A stretch of 64,000 nt of DNA from Holophagae bacterium (GTDB taxonomy: Bacteria > Acidobacteriota > Holophagae > Acanthopleuribacterales > Acanthopleuribacteraceae), in NCBI GenBank assembly GCA_029263455.1, contig JAJCXM010000034.1, positions 124,001-188,000 on the forward strand, in the 5' to 3' direction. Of the stretch, positions 8,298-17,655 are shown in pieces; the stretch's first letter is position 1; each line of letters starts with the position of its first letter. The position numbers and the translations under genes are program-made. The notes below the pieces were generated by a model. It was not told where the DNA came from, made no database searches, and was given only the letters and a program-made list of their open reading frames with translations.

Positions 8298-9536
8298 CTA
8301 TATCTCCAATAGCATGCGCGCTGGATCTTCCAACGCTTGTTTGACCTTTACAAGAAAGGATACGGCCTCTTTGCCGTCGACGATCCGATGGTCGTACGAC
8401 AGCGCTAAATACATCATTGGACGCACGACGATCTGGTCATTTTCATCTACCACAGCCCTCTTCTCGATTTTGTGCATACCGAGAATGCCACTTTGAGGAG
8501 GATTCAAGATGGGTGTAGACAATAATGATCCATAAATTCCGCCATTTGAAATCGTGAATGTTCCACCTGTAAGTTCATCGAGGCTAATGCGACCCTCTTT
8601 GGCGCGTCGCCCATAATCGGCAATGGTCGATTCAATTTCGGCAAAACCCATATTTTGAGTATCGCGAATGACTGGAACGATGAGGCCACGCTCACTACCA
8701 ACCGCAACACCGACATCAATATAGTCATGATAAATAATTGTCTGATCTTCGATCTTGGCGTTGATCTCAGGAATCGTCTTGATGGCGTCCACACAAGCGC
8801 GAATAAAAAAGGACATGAAGCCCAATTTGATGCCGTGTTTCTTTTGGAAGTCTTCCTGGTGCGTTTTACGCATATTCATGACGGCTGTCATGTCGACCTC
8901 ATTGAAGGTCGTCAAGATTGCTGCGCTGCGTTGCGCTTCGACAAGACGTTGAGCAATTCGTCGGCGCAACATACTCATAGGCACGGCGCGTGTCGAGCGC
9001 TGACCCGGCGCTGATTGTTCGGTGACAGCTTCTTTCTTAGGTGCAGGCTGAGCTTTAGCCGGTTCCGGTTTTGCTTCCACTTTGGGTTCTGGTTTCTTGG
9101 CGGCCTGTAAAGCGTCACCTTTGGTGATACGACCGTCTTTTCCTGTCCCCGACACAGCGCTGACGTCTAACTTTTCTTCTTCGACAATACGGCGAACAGC
9201 GGGAGAAAGTGACGGTTCTGCAGGCTTGGACGGTTGTGCAGGCTTAGCTGCAGCTTTGGCAGCCGGTTCTGACTCTGCTTTGCTCGGTTGGTCAGCTTCT
9301 TCGCCAACCTCAATAAAACCGATAATATCGCCCACTTGTACGACTGCGCCTTCAACGGCATTGATGGTGAGCTTTCCTGCTTGGTCAGCCACCAATTCAA
9401 GATTACTCTTGTCGGTTTCTAGCTCGACCAAAGTCTCATCTTTGTCGACGTGTTCACCATCGCCCTTATACCAAGAGCCGATCATGGCTTCCGTAACCGA
9501 CTCCCCTGCTTGAGGCACTACAATATCTATTCTCAT
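8298..9536 (-). CDS. sucB: 2-oxoglutarate dehydrogenase E2, dihydrolipoyl succinyltransferase
   Basis: This 412-residue protein is the E2 core of the 2-oxoglutarate dehydrogenase complex and transfers succinyl groups to CoA in the TCA cycle. One lipoyl domain carries the modified Lys43 in ELETDKSN. An Ala/Pro/Lys-rich linker (about 84-105 and 148-175) flanks the E3-binding domain ([15 protein letters not shown] and [12 protein letters not shown]). The catalytic domain ends with [13 protein letters not shown] (His383, Asp387). Its ATG overlaps the sucA stop by four bases and its stop touches the lpd start, a sign of tight co-translation. The complex order E1-E2-E3 supports the succinyl rather than acetyl assignment. 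Confidence 0.95.
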   Translation of the reverse strand: MRIDIVVPQAGESVTEAMIGSWYKGDGEHVDKDETLVELETDKSNLELVADQAGKLTINAVEGAVVQVGDIIGFIEVGEEADQPSKAESEPAAKAAAKPAQPSKPAEPSLSPAVRRIVEEEKLDVSAVSGTGKDGRITKGDALQAAKKPEPKVEAKPEPAKAQPAPKKEAVTEQSAPGQRSTRAVPMSMLRRRIAQRLVEAQRSAAILTTFNEVDMTAVMNMRKTHQEDFQKKHGIKLGFMSFFIRACVDAIKTIPEINAKIEDQTIIYHDYIDVGVAVGSERGLIVPVIRDTQNMGFAEIESTIADYGRRAKEGRISLDELTGGTFTISNGGIYGSLLSTPILNPPQSGILGMHKIEKRAVVDENDQIVVRPMMYLALSYDHRIVDGKEAVSFLVKVKQALEDPARMLLEI

Positions 9537-12241
9537 ACCGTCACAACTCCTGTTAATTCAGGCTCAAACGCCGCTCGCATTATTTTTTCCTGCTCTGCTA
9601 AATGAACTCGAAGAGAACCCACAGCGGGACTTGATGAAGGATCACGTCCGACATAAATCACATCAGTTTTGAACAAACGCTCCAGGTATGGTCGCACATG
9701 AGCCCACGCACCCATATTTTCTGACTCTTCTTGAACCCAAACCACCTGCTTGAGTCCGTCAAATTGACGAGCCAAATCACTGAGCGCGGATTCATTCAAA
9801 GGATAGAGCTGTTCCAATCTTAAGATCGGCATAGTTTGATCAACTTCATCTCGCCGTTTTGCTAAATCGTAATAGATCTTACCTGAACACACCAATAATC
9901 GGGGACTTTCGCTGAAATCTGCGCGGTCACAGATCACCGGTCTGAAAACGCCGTCACTGAAATCTTGTAGCGAAGATACGCATTGAGGGTGTCGCAACAA
10001 ACTTTTGGGCGTCATCAAAATCAACGGTTTCCGTGTCTCGCAAAGGGCTTGTTGCCTGAGGGCATGAAACAGTTGCGCCGGTTCGGTTAGGTTCATGACA
10101 CGCATGTTTCTTTCCGCGCATAGTTGAAGGAAGCGCTCCAAACGTCCACTTGAATGTTCGGGACCCTGGCCTTCATATCCGTGAGGAAGCATCATCACCA
10201 AGTTACTGGTTAGGTTCCATTTGCTTTCGGAACTGGCGATGAATTGGTCGACGATGACCTGTGCGCCATTGGCAAAATCGCCAAACTGCGCCTCCCACAA
10301 TACCAAATGTTTTTGTTTTGCTAGTGAATAACCAAAGTCGAATCCTAAGACGGCAAACTCACTGAGTGGTGAGTTGTAGATGTCGAAACGGGTTGAACCT
10401 CCGTGAATATGTTTCAGCGCACAATATTCTGTGCCTTGTTCCAAGTCAAACCAAACGGCATGACGATGAGAGAAGGTACCTCGTTTGACATCTTGCCCAC
10501 TAAAACGACACGGCACACCTTGTGAAATGACCGAGGCCAAGGCAAGTTGTTCCGCCATACCCCAATCAATGGATTGTCTTTCACTGACCATCGCATAACG
10601 CTCTTTGAGCAATCGTTGCAATTTCTTGTGCGCTTTGAATTGTTGCGGAATTTGAGTGATGTGCTTAGCTAAAGATTCCAGGTCAGTAGCAGGCAGACGT
10701 GTGTCCAATGGTTCTTCTTCAGGCTGTGACTGTTCCTGCATCCGTCGGTAAAGATGATTGCCTAAAGGTTTATGCGGCGTGATGACTGAGCTGCGAGCCT
10801 TGTCCAACGCAAATTCAAGTTGCTGGGCAAATTCCTGTTCGAGTTCCCGTGCTACCTGAGCATCCAAATCACCGCGTTTGATGAGTTGATTCACATACAC
10901 TTTCCGACAGCTAGGTAACTTCTTTAACAAACGAACCATGTCTGGTTGTGTGAATGAGGGCTCGTCGCCTTCGTTGTGCCCATGTCGTCGGTAACAGACC
11001 AAATCAATGACGACATCGCGCTGGAAGGACTGGCGAAACTCTGCCGCAATGCGAATGGCATGAACAACCATCTCTGGGTCATCGCCATTCACATGAAAAA
11101 CAGGTGCCATTATCTGACGAGCCACATCCGTGCAGTAGGACGTGCCACGGGCATCGCTTGGATTGGTGGTAAAGCCTATTTGATTGTTGACGACAATGTG
11201 GATGGTGCCACCGGTGCGGTAGCCTTCCAGCATCGACAAATTGAGGGTTTCCGAAACCACGCCTTGCCCTGGAAATGCCGCGTCTCCGTGGATGAGGACC
11301 GGCACAACTCTTGTGAATCCGTCCTGCAAGTCGTCTTGATTTGCTCGCGCTAGTCCTTGAACAACGGGACCGACAGCTTCTAAATGGCTAGGGTTATCCA
11401 CCAAAGTGACATGCACATTCTTATGCGATGGCGTTTGAAAATCGGCAACGAACCCTTTGTGATATTTGACATCACCGTCGCCTTCGACACTACCTGTGAC
11501 GTAATTCGGTTCAAATTCGGAGAATATTTCTTCGTTGGTTTTGCCCATGATATTTGAGAGCACATTTAAGCGGCCTCGGTGTGACATTCCCAGAATAACT
11601 TGATCGGCACCCAAATCACAAAGCGCGTACAACATCTCGGCTAAGGTAGGGATCAGTGATTCGGCGCCCTCGAGAGAAAAACGCTTTTGACCCACGTATT
11701 TGGTATGGATGAAGCGTTCAAAGAGTTCGGCTTGGTTGAGATAGGCAAGAATGCGACGCTTAGCCTTTAACGACAACTGCGGCCGATTGAGATGTGCTTC
11801 AATTCGTTGCTTGAACCATGTTTCGGTTTCCAGGTCGGGACCGTCGAGGTACTCAATTCCCATCGTTGCGCAATAAATGGTCTGTAACGCCTGAATCAGT
11901 TCCTTAAGCGTTACTTGGTGGCTGTCTAACACGCCACAGCTAGGTACTGGCTTATCAAGGTCTTCAGGCGTAAATCCGAACTGAGCTTCATCCAATTGGT
12001 GTGGTTTGTTTGGGCTGCTCTTTAGAGGATTGAGATTGGCCGCTAAGTGACCCCATTTACGGTAAGCGCGGATTAGTTGTTGAACCACCAGGGTTGAATC
12101 TGAAGATGTAGGAGACAAACCACCCGCGAACGCGACGCCCATAAAAAAATGGCGCCAACTGGGTTCAACCTCCGCAGGGTTTTCGCAGTAGCGGCGCCAA
12201 ATTGAGTCGACATAATCCGGGGAAAGACTCGGAACATCCAT
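9533..12241 (-). CDS. sucA: 2-oxoglutarate dehydrogenase E1 component
   Basis: This 902-residue thiamine-diphosphate enzyme decarboxylates 2-oxoglutarate and succinylates the E2 lipoyl arm. Family motifs are [33 protein letters not shown] (ThDP and metal binding) and [11 protein letters not shown]. The N-terminus has the short [12 protein letters not shown] segment used to dock on E2 in this family. Length is near the usual 900-950. GAAGG lies ten bases before the ATG. gap lies 29 bases upstream on the same strand and sucB overlaps the stop by four bases, so gap and the whole complex are probably one transcript. Confidence 0.96.
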   Translation of the reverse strand: MDVPSLSPDYVDSIWRRYCENPAEVEPSWRHFFMGVAFAGGLSPTSSDSTLVVQQLIRAYRKWGHLAANLNPLKSSPNKPHQLDEAQFGFTPEDLDKPVPSCGVLDSHQVTLKELIQALQTIYCATMGIEYLDGPDLETETWFKQRIEAHLNRPQLSLKAKRRILAYLNQAELFERFIHTKYVGQKRFSLEGAESLIPTLAEMLYALCDLGADQVILGMSHRGRLNVLSNIMGKTNEEIFSEFEPNYVTGSVEGDGDVKYHKGFVADFQTPSHKNVHVTLVDNPSHLEAVGPVVQGLARANQDDLQDGFTRVVPVLIHGDAAFPGQGVVSETLNLSMLEGYRTGGTIHIVVNNQIGFTTNPSDARGTSYCTDVARQIMAPVFHVNGDDPEMVVHAIRIAAEFRQSFQRDVVIDLVCYRRHGHNEGDEPSFTQPDMVRLLKKLPSCRKVYVNQLIKRGDLDAQVARELEQEFAQQLEFALDKARSSVITPHKPLGNHLYRRMQEQSQPEEEPLDTRLPATDLESLAKHITQIPQQFKAHKKLQRLLKERYAMVSERQSIDWGMAEQLALASVISQGVPCRFSGQDVKRGTFSHRHAVWFDLEQGTEYCALKHIHGGSTRFDIYNSPLSEFAVLGFDFGYSLAKQKHLVLWEAQFGDFANGAQVIVDQFIASSESKWNLTSNLVMMLPHGYEGQGPEHSSGRLERFLQLCAERNMRVMNLTEPAQLFHALRQQALCETRKPLILMTPKSLLRHPQCVSSLQDFSDGVFRPVICDRADFSESPRLLVCSGKIYYDLAKRRDEVDQTMPILRLEQLYPLNESALSDLARQFDGLKQVVWVQEESENMGAWAHVRPYLERLFKTDVIYVGRDPSSSPAVGSLRVHLAEQEKIMRAAFEPELTGVVTV

Positions 12242-12270
12242 TTGTCTAATACCTTCTCGTGGAACCTTAG

Positions 12271-13272
12271 CTATAAGGCGCTGATGTGCTGCACCAAGTC
12301 GAGCATGCGATTGGCGTAGCCCACTTCATTGTCATACCAAATAATCAACTTAAAGAAGCGATCATTGAGTTCGATACCTGCGGTCGCATCATAAATTCCT
12401 GAAGATCGGCATCCAATCATATCGCTCGATACAACGGCATCCTCGGTATAACCCAAGATGCCTTTCATGGCACCTTCCGATGCCTTTTTCATGGTTTGAT
12501 TGATCTCAGCCATCGAGGTGGATCGGCTTAAGCGAATCGTGAGGTCAATTACGGATACATCAGGGGTTGGCACACGAAACGCCATGCCCGTCAACTTCCC
12601 TTCAACCTCCGGAATACATTTCGCAACTGCCTTCGCGGCACCTGTCGACGTCGGGATGATATTCACTAATCCCGAGCGACCAATGCGAGGATTCTTCTTG
12701 GCCGGCATATCCAAAATACCTTGGCTTGCAGTGACCGCATGTACGGTTGTCATCAAGCCCTCATCGATGCCAAAGTTTTCTAACAAGACCTTAACCACAG
12801 GAGCGAGTGCGTTAGTCGTGCAGGAGGCATTGGATACCACCAAGTCGTCCGCAGAAACGGTTTCGTGATTAACACCCATGACGATCATCTTGGTGTCGTC
12901 TTTGGTTGGGGCTGAAATAACGACACGACCTGCGCCCGCGTCTAAATGAGGCTGAACGGCTTTACTGGAAACAAATGCGCCGGTCGCTTCGAGTACAAAA
13001 TCAACGTCCAGTTCTTTCCATGGCAACTGGCCTGGGTCTCGTTGTGAAAAATAGGGTATTCGTTGTCCATCAATGACAAGATCGCTGTCTTCGTGACTCA
13101 CGTCACCCGGATAGCGACCGTGCGTTGAATCAAACTTGAACAGATACGCCGCGCGTTCAATATCATAGAGATCGTTGATGGCGACAAAGGTCATGTCTTC
13201 GCGCTCAAGACCTCGTCGAAGCATCAGGCGGCCAATTCGGCCAAATCCATTAATTGCAATTCTTATTGGCAT
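12271..13272 (-). CDS. gap: glyceraldehyde-3-phosphate dehydrogenase
   Basis: This 333-residue enzyme converts glyceraldehyde 3-phosphate to 1,3-bisphosphoglycerate with NAD(P)+. The Rossmann motif is [13 protein letters not shown] at the N-terminus. The catalytic Cys is in [12 protein letters not shown] (about Cys149-152) and the C-terminal [12 protein letters not shown] is present. GAAAGGAC lies about eight bases before the ATG. It is the first protein gene of a run leading into sucA, an unusual partnership, as gap usually sits with pgk. Immediately upstream is tRNA-Pro on the same strand; I found no strong promoter between them, so read-through from the tRNA promoter is possible. Confidence 0.95.
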   Translation of the reverse strand: MPIRIAINGFGRIGRLMLRRGLEREDMTFVAINDLYDIERAAYLFKFDSTHGRYPGDVSHEDSDLVIDGQRIPYFSQRDPGQLPWKELDVDFVLEATGAFVSSKAVQPHLDAGAGRVVISAPTKDDTKMIVMGVNHETVSADDLVVSNASCTTNALAPVVKVLLENFGIDEGLMTTVHAVTASQGILDMPAKKNPRIGRSGLVNIIPTSTGAAKAVAKCIPEVEGKLTGMAFRVPTPDVSVIDLTIRLSRSTSMAEINQTMKKASEGAMKGILGYTEDAVVSSDMIGCRSSGIYDATAGIELNDRFFKLIIWYDNEVGYANRMLDLVQHISAL

Positions 13273-13383
13273 GACACAAGTCCTTTCAGAAATAACTCAT
13301 CTCTCGCCTTGTGATCAAGACGCCTTCAACTTTGGGGGATGTGATTGTTTGAGTAAACCGCCTCGTGATTCGCGAAAACGAAA

Positions 13384-13460
13384 ATGGTCGGAGCGATAAG
13401 ATTTGAACTTACGACCTCTCCCACCCCAAGGGAGTGCGCTACCAGGCTGCGCCACGCTCC
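13384..13460 (-). tRNA. tRNA-Pro(GGG)
   Basis: This 77-base cloverleaf has acceptor CGGAGCG/CGCTCCG, anticodon stem CTCCC/GGGAG and loop TTGGGGT giving anticodon GGG. The T-loop is TTCAAAT. The CCA end is encoded (complement of 13384-13386). It reads CCC proline codons. A near-consensus promoter lies just upstream within the 3' end of the MerR-like gene. Confidence 0.95.
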
Positions 13461-13471
13461 GACACGCGGCA

Positions 13472-13500
13472 CATTATAGGCATACCCCTAGTTCGAATCA
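13472..13500 (-). promoter_or_regulatory. sigma70-type promoter of tRNA-Pro
   Basis: On the minus strand, TTGATT (13500-13495), a 17-base spacer and a perfect TATAAT (13477-13472) place transcription start near 13465, a few bases before the tRNA. The -35 box lies inside the last codons of the MerR-like gene. Confidence 0.75.
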
Positions 13501-13865
13501 AGCAGATTCCTTGCTTCATGCAATATGCTTCGCACTTCCTGTAGCTCTCGAATTGCTTCACTTACGAGCCGTTCACTAGGCCTTTTTGATTGCATGGAAA
13601 CGACATTTCCGCTTTTGTTTTGGGTCATTTGTAGCTGTGCGCCCCGAAGTGTGAATCCCTGCTCGTGAACGAGATTCTTTATTTTACAAATTAGATCGAC
13701 GTCGCTTTGTTCAAAAATGCGATGACCTGCTCGATTCTTTTTTGGTCTTAAAGCCGTAAAGATATCTTCCCACGACCTAATCACATGTGACTCCAGGCCC
13801 ACTAATTCGCAGACCTCGCCAATCTTCATAAATCGTTTACGCTTTTTCTTCGCTTCAGGTGCCAT
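13488..13865 (-). CDS. MerR-family transcriptional regulator
   Basis: This 125-residue protein has a MerR-type winged helix: MKIGEVCELVGLESHVIRSW (helix-turn-helix, about 13-32), then the wing AGHRIFEQSDVDLICKIKNL. A short C-terminal coiled region (about 95-120) probably dimerises. There is no effector domain or metal-binding cysteine cluster, as in the small MerR proteins usually encoded next to ihfA. I chose the ATG at 13865 because CTGGAGAGAG precedes it and an HTH protein should start near there; the longer frame to 13982 would overlap the IHF-like gene fully in its basic arm. It overlaps the end of the IHF-like gene by 11 bases. Confidence 0.85.
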   Translation of the reverse strand: MAPEAKKKRKRFMKIGEVCELVGLESHVIRSWEDIFTALRPKKNRAGHRIFEQSDVDLICKIKNLVHEQGFTLRGAQLQMTQNKSGNVVSMQSKRPSERLVSEAIRELQEVRSILHEARNLLDSN

Positions 13866-14166
13866 CACTCTCTCCAGACTGATTGACCAGTAACTTGAGC
13901 TTCGGAGAAGGCTTGAATTGCACCCGCATATGATCGAGGGAGCGTGTCCAATGCCCATCCGGCATTTTGATACGACGGGCACCTACTTTCATTGCCCTAA
14001 AACTACCAAAATCTTTAATAGTCACTTTTTCGCTACCTTGAATGGCACTGCCTAAAATATTCAAGATTTCTGTAACGTATCCACTGGCCTCATCCCGCGA
14101 GATACCACCGTGTTTTTCATAAATGCGTTCTACGATGTCTTTCTTGATGGTCGTGGACTTACTCAT
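13855..14166 (-). CDS. integration host factor alpha / HU-like DNA-binding protein
   Basis: This 103-residue protein has the HU/IHF fold: N-terminal helices (MSKSTTIKKDIVERIYEKHG) and the core segment KVTIKDFGSFRAMKVGARR. A beta-arm follows where the usual G-R-N-P-x-T-G is replaced by KMPDGHW, and then FKPSPKLKLLVN. It should bend DNA. The position between ddl and a small MerR gene favours an IHF-alpha-like role, since ihfA-merR pairs are common, but the divergent arm means binding specificity may differ. Its ATG overlaps the ddl stop by four bases. Confidence 0.85.
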   Translation of the reverse strand: MSKSTTIKKDIVERIYEKHGGISRDEASGYVTEILNILGSAIQGSEKVTIKDFGSFRAMKVGARRIKMPDGHWTRSLDHMRVQFKPSPKLKLLVNQSGESDGT

Positions 14167-15242
14167 GTTTCAAACCAGTTACTATTTGAGCGGAAGTCTC
14201 GACGCCGTTGGTTGCGCTCACGATTGAGGGCTAACTCCACGAGTTGTTGCATCATTTCGTTTGAGTTTACGCCGCTCTCGCGTAGGAGTCTCGGGTACAT
14301 AGAAATATCGGTGAAGCCAGGAACCGTATTGACTTCGTTTAGGAAGATTTGATCGTTCCCTACCAGAAAATCAACTCGTGCCAAGCCATAACAGTTCATG
14401 ATTCGCCAAGTCCGTTTGGCGTAATCGCTAATCTGGCCAATTTGTTCACTGCTCAGCATGGCCGGTATCTCGAAACTTGTCGTGTTTTTGACGTACTTCT
14501 CTTCGAAATCATAAAAATCGTTTTCTGGAATGATTTCGCCCGGTGCAGAAATGATCGGGTTCACGGCCCCTAACAAGGCAACCTCGATTTCTCTGCCGAC
14601 AATGTTCTCCTCAACGATAATCCGGTCGTCGTATTCAAATGCAGTGCTTAGAGCTGCTTCTAGCTGTGACCTAGATGCCACTTTACTGACGCCAATACTC
14701 GAACCTGTCCGAGACGGCTTAACAAAAACCGGGTAAGTAAAGGTTTCCTCTATCTGGTCAATAACCCAATAACGACCGCCCACAAATTGCTCTACAAAGA
14801 ATGGTAGAAACACGGGTTGTGGCAGGCCGTGATGTGAGAGTATTTGTCGGGTCGCCAATTTATCGTAACAAAGCGATTGGCAAAGGGAATCACCGCCCAC
14901 AAACGGTAATCCAAGTAGCTCACAAAAACCTTGAATTCCGCCGTCTTCACCGGTTACACCGTGAATCAAGGGAAAAACCACATCGAAATCGCCATTTAGC
15001 AGGCTAGCCAAAGTCGCGACTCGCTTTTTCTGATCCAGCTTATAGTCTTTACCGACTAATGCGACGAGTTCATCAAACACATTCTTGCCGCTATGCCAAC
15101 CACCCTGCTGATCGATACCAAAGCCTTCAACCTGAAAACTGGCATCAAGTAAATTACGATGAACCGACCGCGCCGAAACAATTGAGACTTCGTGTTCGGG
15201 ACTTACACCACCAAAAATGAGCGCAACTTTAAGTGACATCAA
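14163..15242 (-). CDS. ddl: D-alanine--D-alanine ligase
   Basis: This 359-residue ATP-grasp enzyme makes the D-Ala-D-Ala dipeptide for peptidoglycan. Signatures are FGGVSPEHEVSIVSARSV at the N-terminus, PLIHGVTGEDGGIQG, the ATP-grasp VKPSRTGSSIGVSKV and the metal-binding FLNEVNTVPGFTDISMYP. GAGG lies six bases before the ATG. It heads a run ddl-IHF-like-merR with overlapping ends. It is divergent from map, with separate promoters between them. Confidence 0.96.
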   Translation of the reverse strand: MMSLKVALIFGGVSPEHEVSIVSARSVHRNLLDASFQVEGFGIDQQGGWHSGKNVFDELVALVGKDYKLDQKKRVATLASLLNGDFDVVFPLIHGVTGEDGGIQGFCELLGLPFVGGDSLCQSLCYDKLATRQILSHHGLPQPVFLPFFVEQFVGGRYWVIDQIEETFTYPVFVKPSRTGSSIGVSKVASRSQLEAALSTAFEYDDRIIVEENIVGREIEVALLGAVNPIISAPGEIIPENDFYDFEEKYVKNTTSFEIPAMLSSEQIGQISDYAKRTWRIMNCYGLARVDFLVGNDQIFLNEVNTVPGFTDISMYPRLLRESGVNSNEMMQQLVELALNRERNQRRRDFRSNSNWFET

Positions 15243-15254
15243 TACCTCAACTTC

Positions 15255-15263
15255 ATTCTAGCA
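15255..15263 (-). promoter_or_regulatory. extended -10 promoter of ddl
   Basis: On the minus strand, TGCTAGAAT is an extended -10 element (TGn plus TAGAAT), 12 bases before the ddl ATG. No good -35 is seen at 17-18 bases (GCATAA or TGGCAT), which extended -10 promoters can tolerate. The implied leader is very short. Confidence 0.4.
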
Positions 15264-15310
15264 GTGCCTGACAGTCTTATGCCAGCCACAGCGTATTGAT
15301 CATCGTGAAC

Positions 15311-15339
15311 TTGCCATGCCCGGCTGAATGCCTGATAAT
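15311..15339 (+). promoter_or_regulatory. sigma70-type promoter of the methionine aminopeptidase gene
   Basis: TTGCCA (15311-15316), a 17-base spacer and GATAAT (15334-15339) each match consensus at five of six positions. Start of transcription near 15346 gives a short leader with AAGGAG before GTG 15361. The ATG at 15328 falls inside this promoter and so cannot be the translation start. Confidence 0.7.
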
Positions 15340-15360
15340 TGCGAGCGAAAAGGAGTCATC

Positions 15361-16269
15361 GTGAAACTTGGCCGAAACGATCCCTGCTGGTGTGGCAGCG
15401 GAAAAAAATTGAAACGGTGTCATGGCAGCGCGCCTCAGACGATGATGCCAAGACCGCCGCGTAATTTGCAAATCATGCATGGCGCTGACTTAGTCAAAAT
15501 GCGCGCAGCTTGTCGCTTAGCGGCAAATATCCTTGATGAGGTTTGTGAGCGCGTTACGCCCGGTACAAACACGGAAACGATTAATCAATGGGTACACGAT
15601 TTAACTCTAGCGGCAGGCGCCTATCCTTCGCCATTAAATTACCCTAAGGGCGAAACCGATCCTCGCGCCCCTAAGATAACGCCAGGTGGTTTTCCTAAGA
15701 GCGTTTGTACCAGTATCAATGATGTGGTCTGTCATGGCATACCAAAGGCCACAGATGTGCTCAAAGATGGCGATATAGTGAACATTGATGTGACCGTCAC
15801 TTTGGATGGTTTTTACGGCGATACGAGCCGCACAGTTTATGTAGGTACGCCATCAGCAGACGCTAAACAAGTGGTTGAGACGGCACGCGAGTGCCTTGAT
15901 TTAGGCATTAAGGCCGTTCGTCCCCACGGACGACTCATCGAAATTGGCGAGGCGATTTTTAACTACGCTACAAAACGCGGATTAGGTGTGGTGCGCGATT
16001 ATACTGGCCATGGTATCGGCCGAATTTTCCATGCGGAACCACAGGTTTGTCATTATCCGAACAAGGACAGCGATTGTGACTTGATTCCGGGGATGACATT
16101 CACTATTGAGCCGATGATCAATTTGGGATCATGGCGGACACAATTAGATCATAGTGATCAATGGACGGTTTACACGCAAGATCGTAAGATATCCGCCCAG
16201 TTTGAACATACGATCCTAGTTACCGATCAAGGGTCGGAGATTCTGACACTTGCGGATCGTTCGGCTTAA
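15361..16269 (+). CDS. map: methionine aminopeptidase with N-terminal SEC-C zinc motif
   Basis: This 302-residue enzyme removes the N-terminal Met from new proteins. It opens with a SEC-C motif, DPCWCGSGKKLKRCHG (Cys9, Cys11, Cys20, His21), which binds zinc and in relatives helps ribosome association. The pita-bread catalytic domain follows: NYPKGE, the metal ligands in IDVTVTLDGFYGDTSRT, GHGIGRIFH, TIEPM and the final Glu in FEHTILVT. The GTG start at 15361 is set by AAGGAG seven bases upstream and by the promoter position. Its last 50 bases overlap the convergent methyltransferase gene. Confidence 0.93.
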   Translation: MKLGRNDPCWCGSGKKLKRCHGSAPQTMMPRPPRNLQIMHGADLVKMRAACRLAANILDEVCERVTPGTNTETINQWVHDLTLAAGAYPSPLNYPKGETDPRAPKITPGGFPKSVCTSINDVVCHGIPKATDVLKDGDIVNIDVTVTLDGFYGDTSRTVYVGTPSADAKQVVETARECLDLGIKAVRPHGRLIEIGEAIFNYATKRGLGVVRDYTGHGIGRIFHAEPQVCHYPNKDSDCDLIPGMTFTIEPMINLGSWRTQLDHSDQWTVYTQDRKISAQFEHTILVTDQGSEILTLADRSA

Positions 16270-16984
16270 GTTGAAAAACTAAAAAGAACTGGCGCGGCAG
16301 AAACGCATGCCTGCCTTCAGGCATCAAACGAAAACCCAGTTTATCGAATTCACCGATGAGCAGACTCAAGTTAAGTGGATAACTGTAGCCCGTATCTGGG
16401 TCTGACACATGTTTGGAGTCGATAACCACCAGTCTCGATTGTGGGTGCATGATCAATTGCACCTGTTTCAAGAATTCGGCTTGACGATCTACTTCTCCAA
16501 GGACTTGGATCATAAAGATTAAGTCCATCGTTTCGTCAATGCCGATGCCTGTCGGGGTGGCCTGAATAAGGACTAAGCGTGGCATTAAATCGTCGGAAAC
16601 GCGACCCTTCAACTCAGCCAACATTTCCGCTTGAATATCCGTGGCAAAAACCTGGCCGAGAGGCCCGACTCGATCCAATAGGCGCAAAGTAAAATAGCCT
16701 TCACCACATCCGATATCGGCGACGCGTAAGCTGCTGATATCACCGATAGCCTCAAGCACTTGATCTGGTTTCTGCCAAAAATCGCGTTCCGGTTCTCGAA
16801 ATCCCAAGGCCCATTGAGGGTCATAGGTGGGGCGAGGAGGAATAAGTGTCGTAGCTGGCAGTGTCTTCAATTCGGGAGGTTTGATGCCTCTATTCAAATA
16901 CCATAAGGTATAGCCGATGAAAATGGCGACTGCGATCACCAATATCACGTGGGTCATACCTGAAGATTGAGCTCGTCCTGGCAA
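16220..16984 (-). CDS. membrane-anchored SAM-dependent methyltransferase
   Basis: This 254-residue protein starts with one membrane helix (about residues 10-28, VILVIAVAIFIGYTLWYL) and a Pro-rich linker. A class I methyltransferase domain follows with VADIGCGEGYFTLRL (SAM loop, about 88-102), FATDIQAEM and a final beta-hairpin. The segment FREPERDFWQKPDQVLEAI before the SAM loop matches the predicted-methyltransferase group whose members end in similar beta strands. The substrate is unknown. The catalytic domain probably faces the periplasm or cytoplasm at the inner membrane. Its 3' end overlaps map by 50 bases on the opposite strand. Confidence 0.75.
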   Translation of the reverse strand: MPGRAQSSGMTHVILVIAVAIFIGYTLWYLNRGIKPPELKTLPATTLIPPRPTYDPQWALGFREPERDFWQKPDQVLEAIGDISSLRVADIGCGEGYFTLRLLDRVGPLGQVFATDIQAEMLAELKGRVSDDLMPRLVLIQATPTGIGIDETMDLIFMIQVLGEVDRQAEFLKQVQLIMHPQSRLVVIDSKHVSDPDTGYSYPLNLSLLIGEFDKLGFRLMPEGRHAFLPRQFFLVFQLKPNDPQVSESPTLDR

Positions 16985-17004
16985 CCTTGTCTCCTAACTT
17001 ACCC

Positions 17005-17034
17005 TTGCAGCTGCGATGGTGGCATCGATAGAAT
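17005..17034 (+). promoter_or_regulatory. possible promoter of pyrR
   Basis: TTGCAG (17005-17010), an 18-base spacer and TAGAAT (17029-17034). The -10 is good (five of six) and the -35 weak. The leader from about 17041 to the pyrR ATG is some 44 bases, too short for a classical PyrR attenuator. Confidence 0.4.
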
Positions 17035-17084
17035 AGCGCGTTCTACCTAGTTTTCGTCAATCCGTCGGATGAAAGGCATCTTAA

Positions 17085-17636
17085 ATGGCACTTGAATTAA
17101 AAAGGCAACTGCTTGATCGTGACGGCCTCAAGACAATGTTGGACAAAATGGCAGATGTAATTTCGGAACAGCCTTATCAATTTTCTAATTTGGCCCTCAT
17201 CGGAATCATGAAGACTGGCGCGCCTATTGCCGATTATCTGGCCAAAAAAATATCCCAGCTTAAACAAGTCGACGTGCCTGTCGCCTATATGGACATTTCG
17301 CTCTATCGCGACGACATGATCGACAGTCAATTTGAGCCCTATAGCCGACAAACGGAAATCCCATTTTCCGTCCGTAACCGCGAAATCATTTTGGTGGACG
17401 ACGTGCTATTTACGGGCCGCACCGTACGCGCGGCTCTGACATCCATCGTTGCATTGGGCCGTCCTAAACTTGTTAGGTTGGCCGTTGTCGTTGATCGTGG
17501 CCATCGCGAGTTGCCTATCAATGCCGACTATGTTGGCATGACCGTTGAGACGACCCATCGAGAAGGGATTCGTGTGCGCATTAATTCACCCGATCTCGAT
17601 ACTGGCGTCTATCTTTACGAAGAGCCTTTGGTCTAA
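17085..17636 (+). CDS. pyrR: PyrR bifunctional pyrimidine regulator / uracil phosphoribosyltransferase
   Basis: This 183-residue type I PRTase has the PRPP loop IILVDDVLFTGRTVRAAL (about 101-118), the KTGAPIADYLA segment and the RGHRELPINADYVG block typical of PyrR. It can use uracil and PRPP to form UMP; in many bacteria it also attenuates pyr operons. No pyr genes are nearby and the short leader shows no antiterminator, so salvage or regulation elsewhere is inferred. GAAAGG precedes the ATG. smc starts 19 bases after the stop and is probably co-transcribed. Confidence 0.92.
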   Translation: MALELKRQLLDRDGLKTMLDKMADVISEQPYQFSNLALIGIMKTGAPIADYLAKKISQLKQVDVPVAYMDISLYRDDMIDSQFEPYSRQTEIPFSVRNREIILVDDVLFTGRTVRAALTSIVALGRPKLVRLAVVVDRGHRELPINADYVGMTVETTHREGIRVRINSPDLDTGVYLYEEPLV

Positions 17637-17655
17637 GGGTTATCCGCACTTACTT

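Noticed and set aside
17640-17648. TTATCCGCA resembling a DnaA box before smc
   Set aside because: A single copy with one mismatch and no cluster or AT-rich unwinding region; expected by chance in 64 kb.
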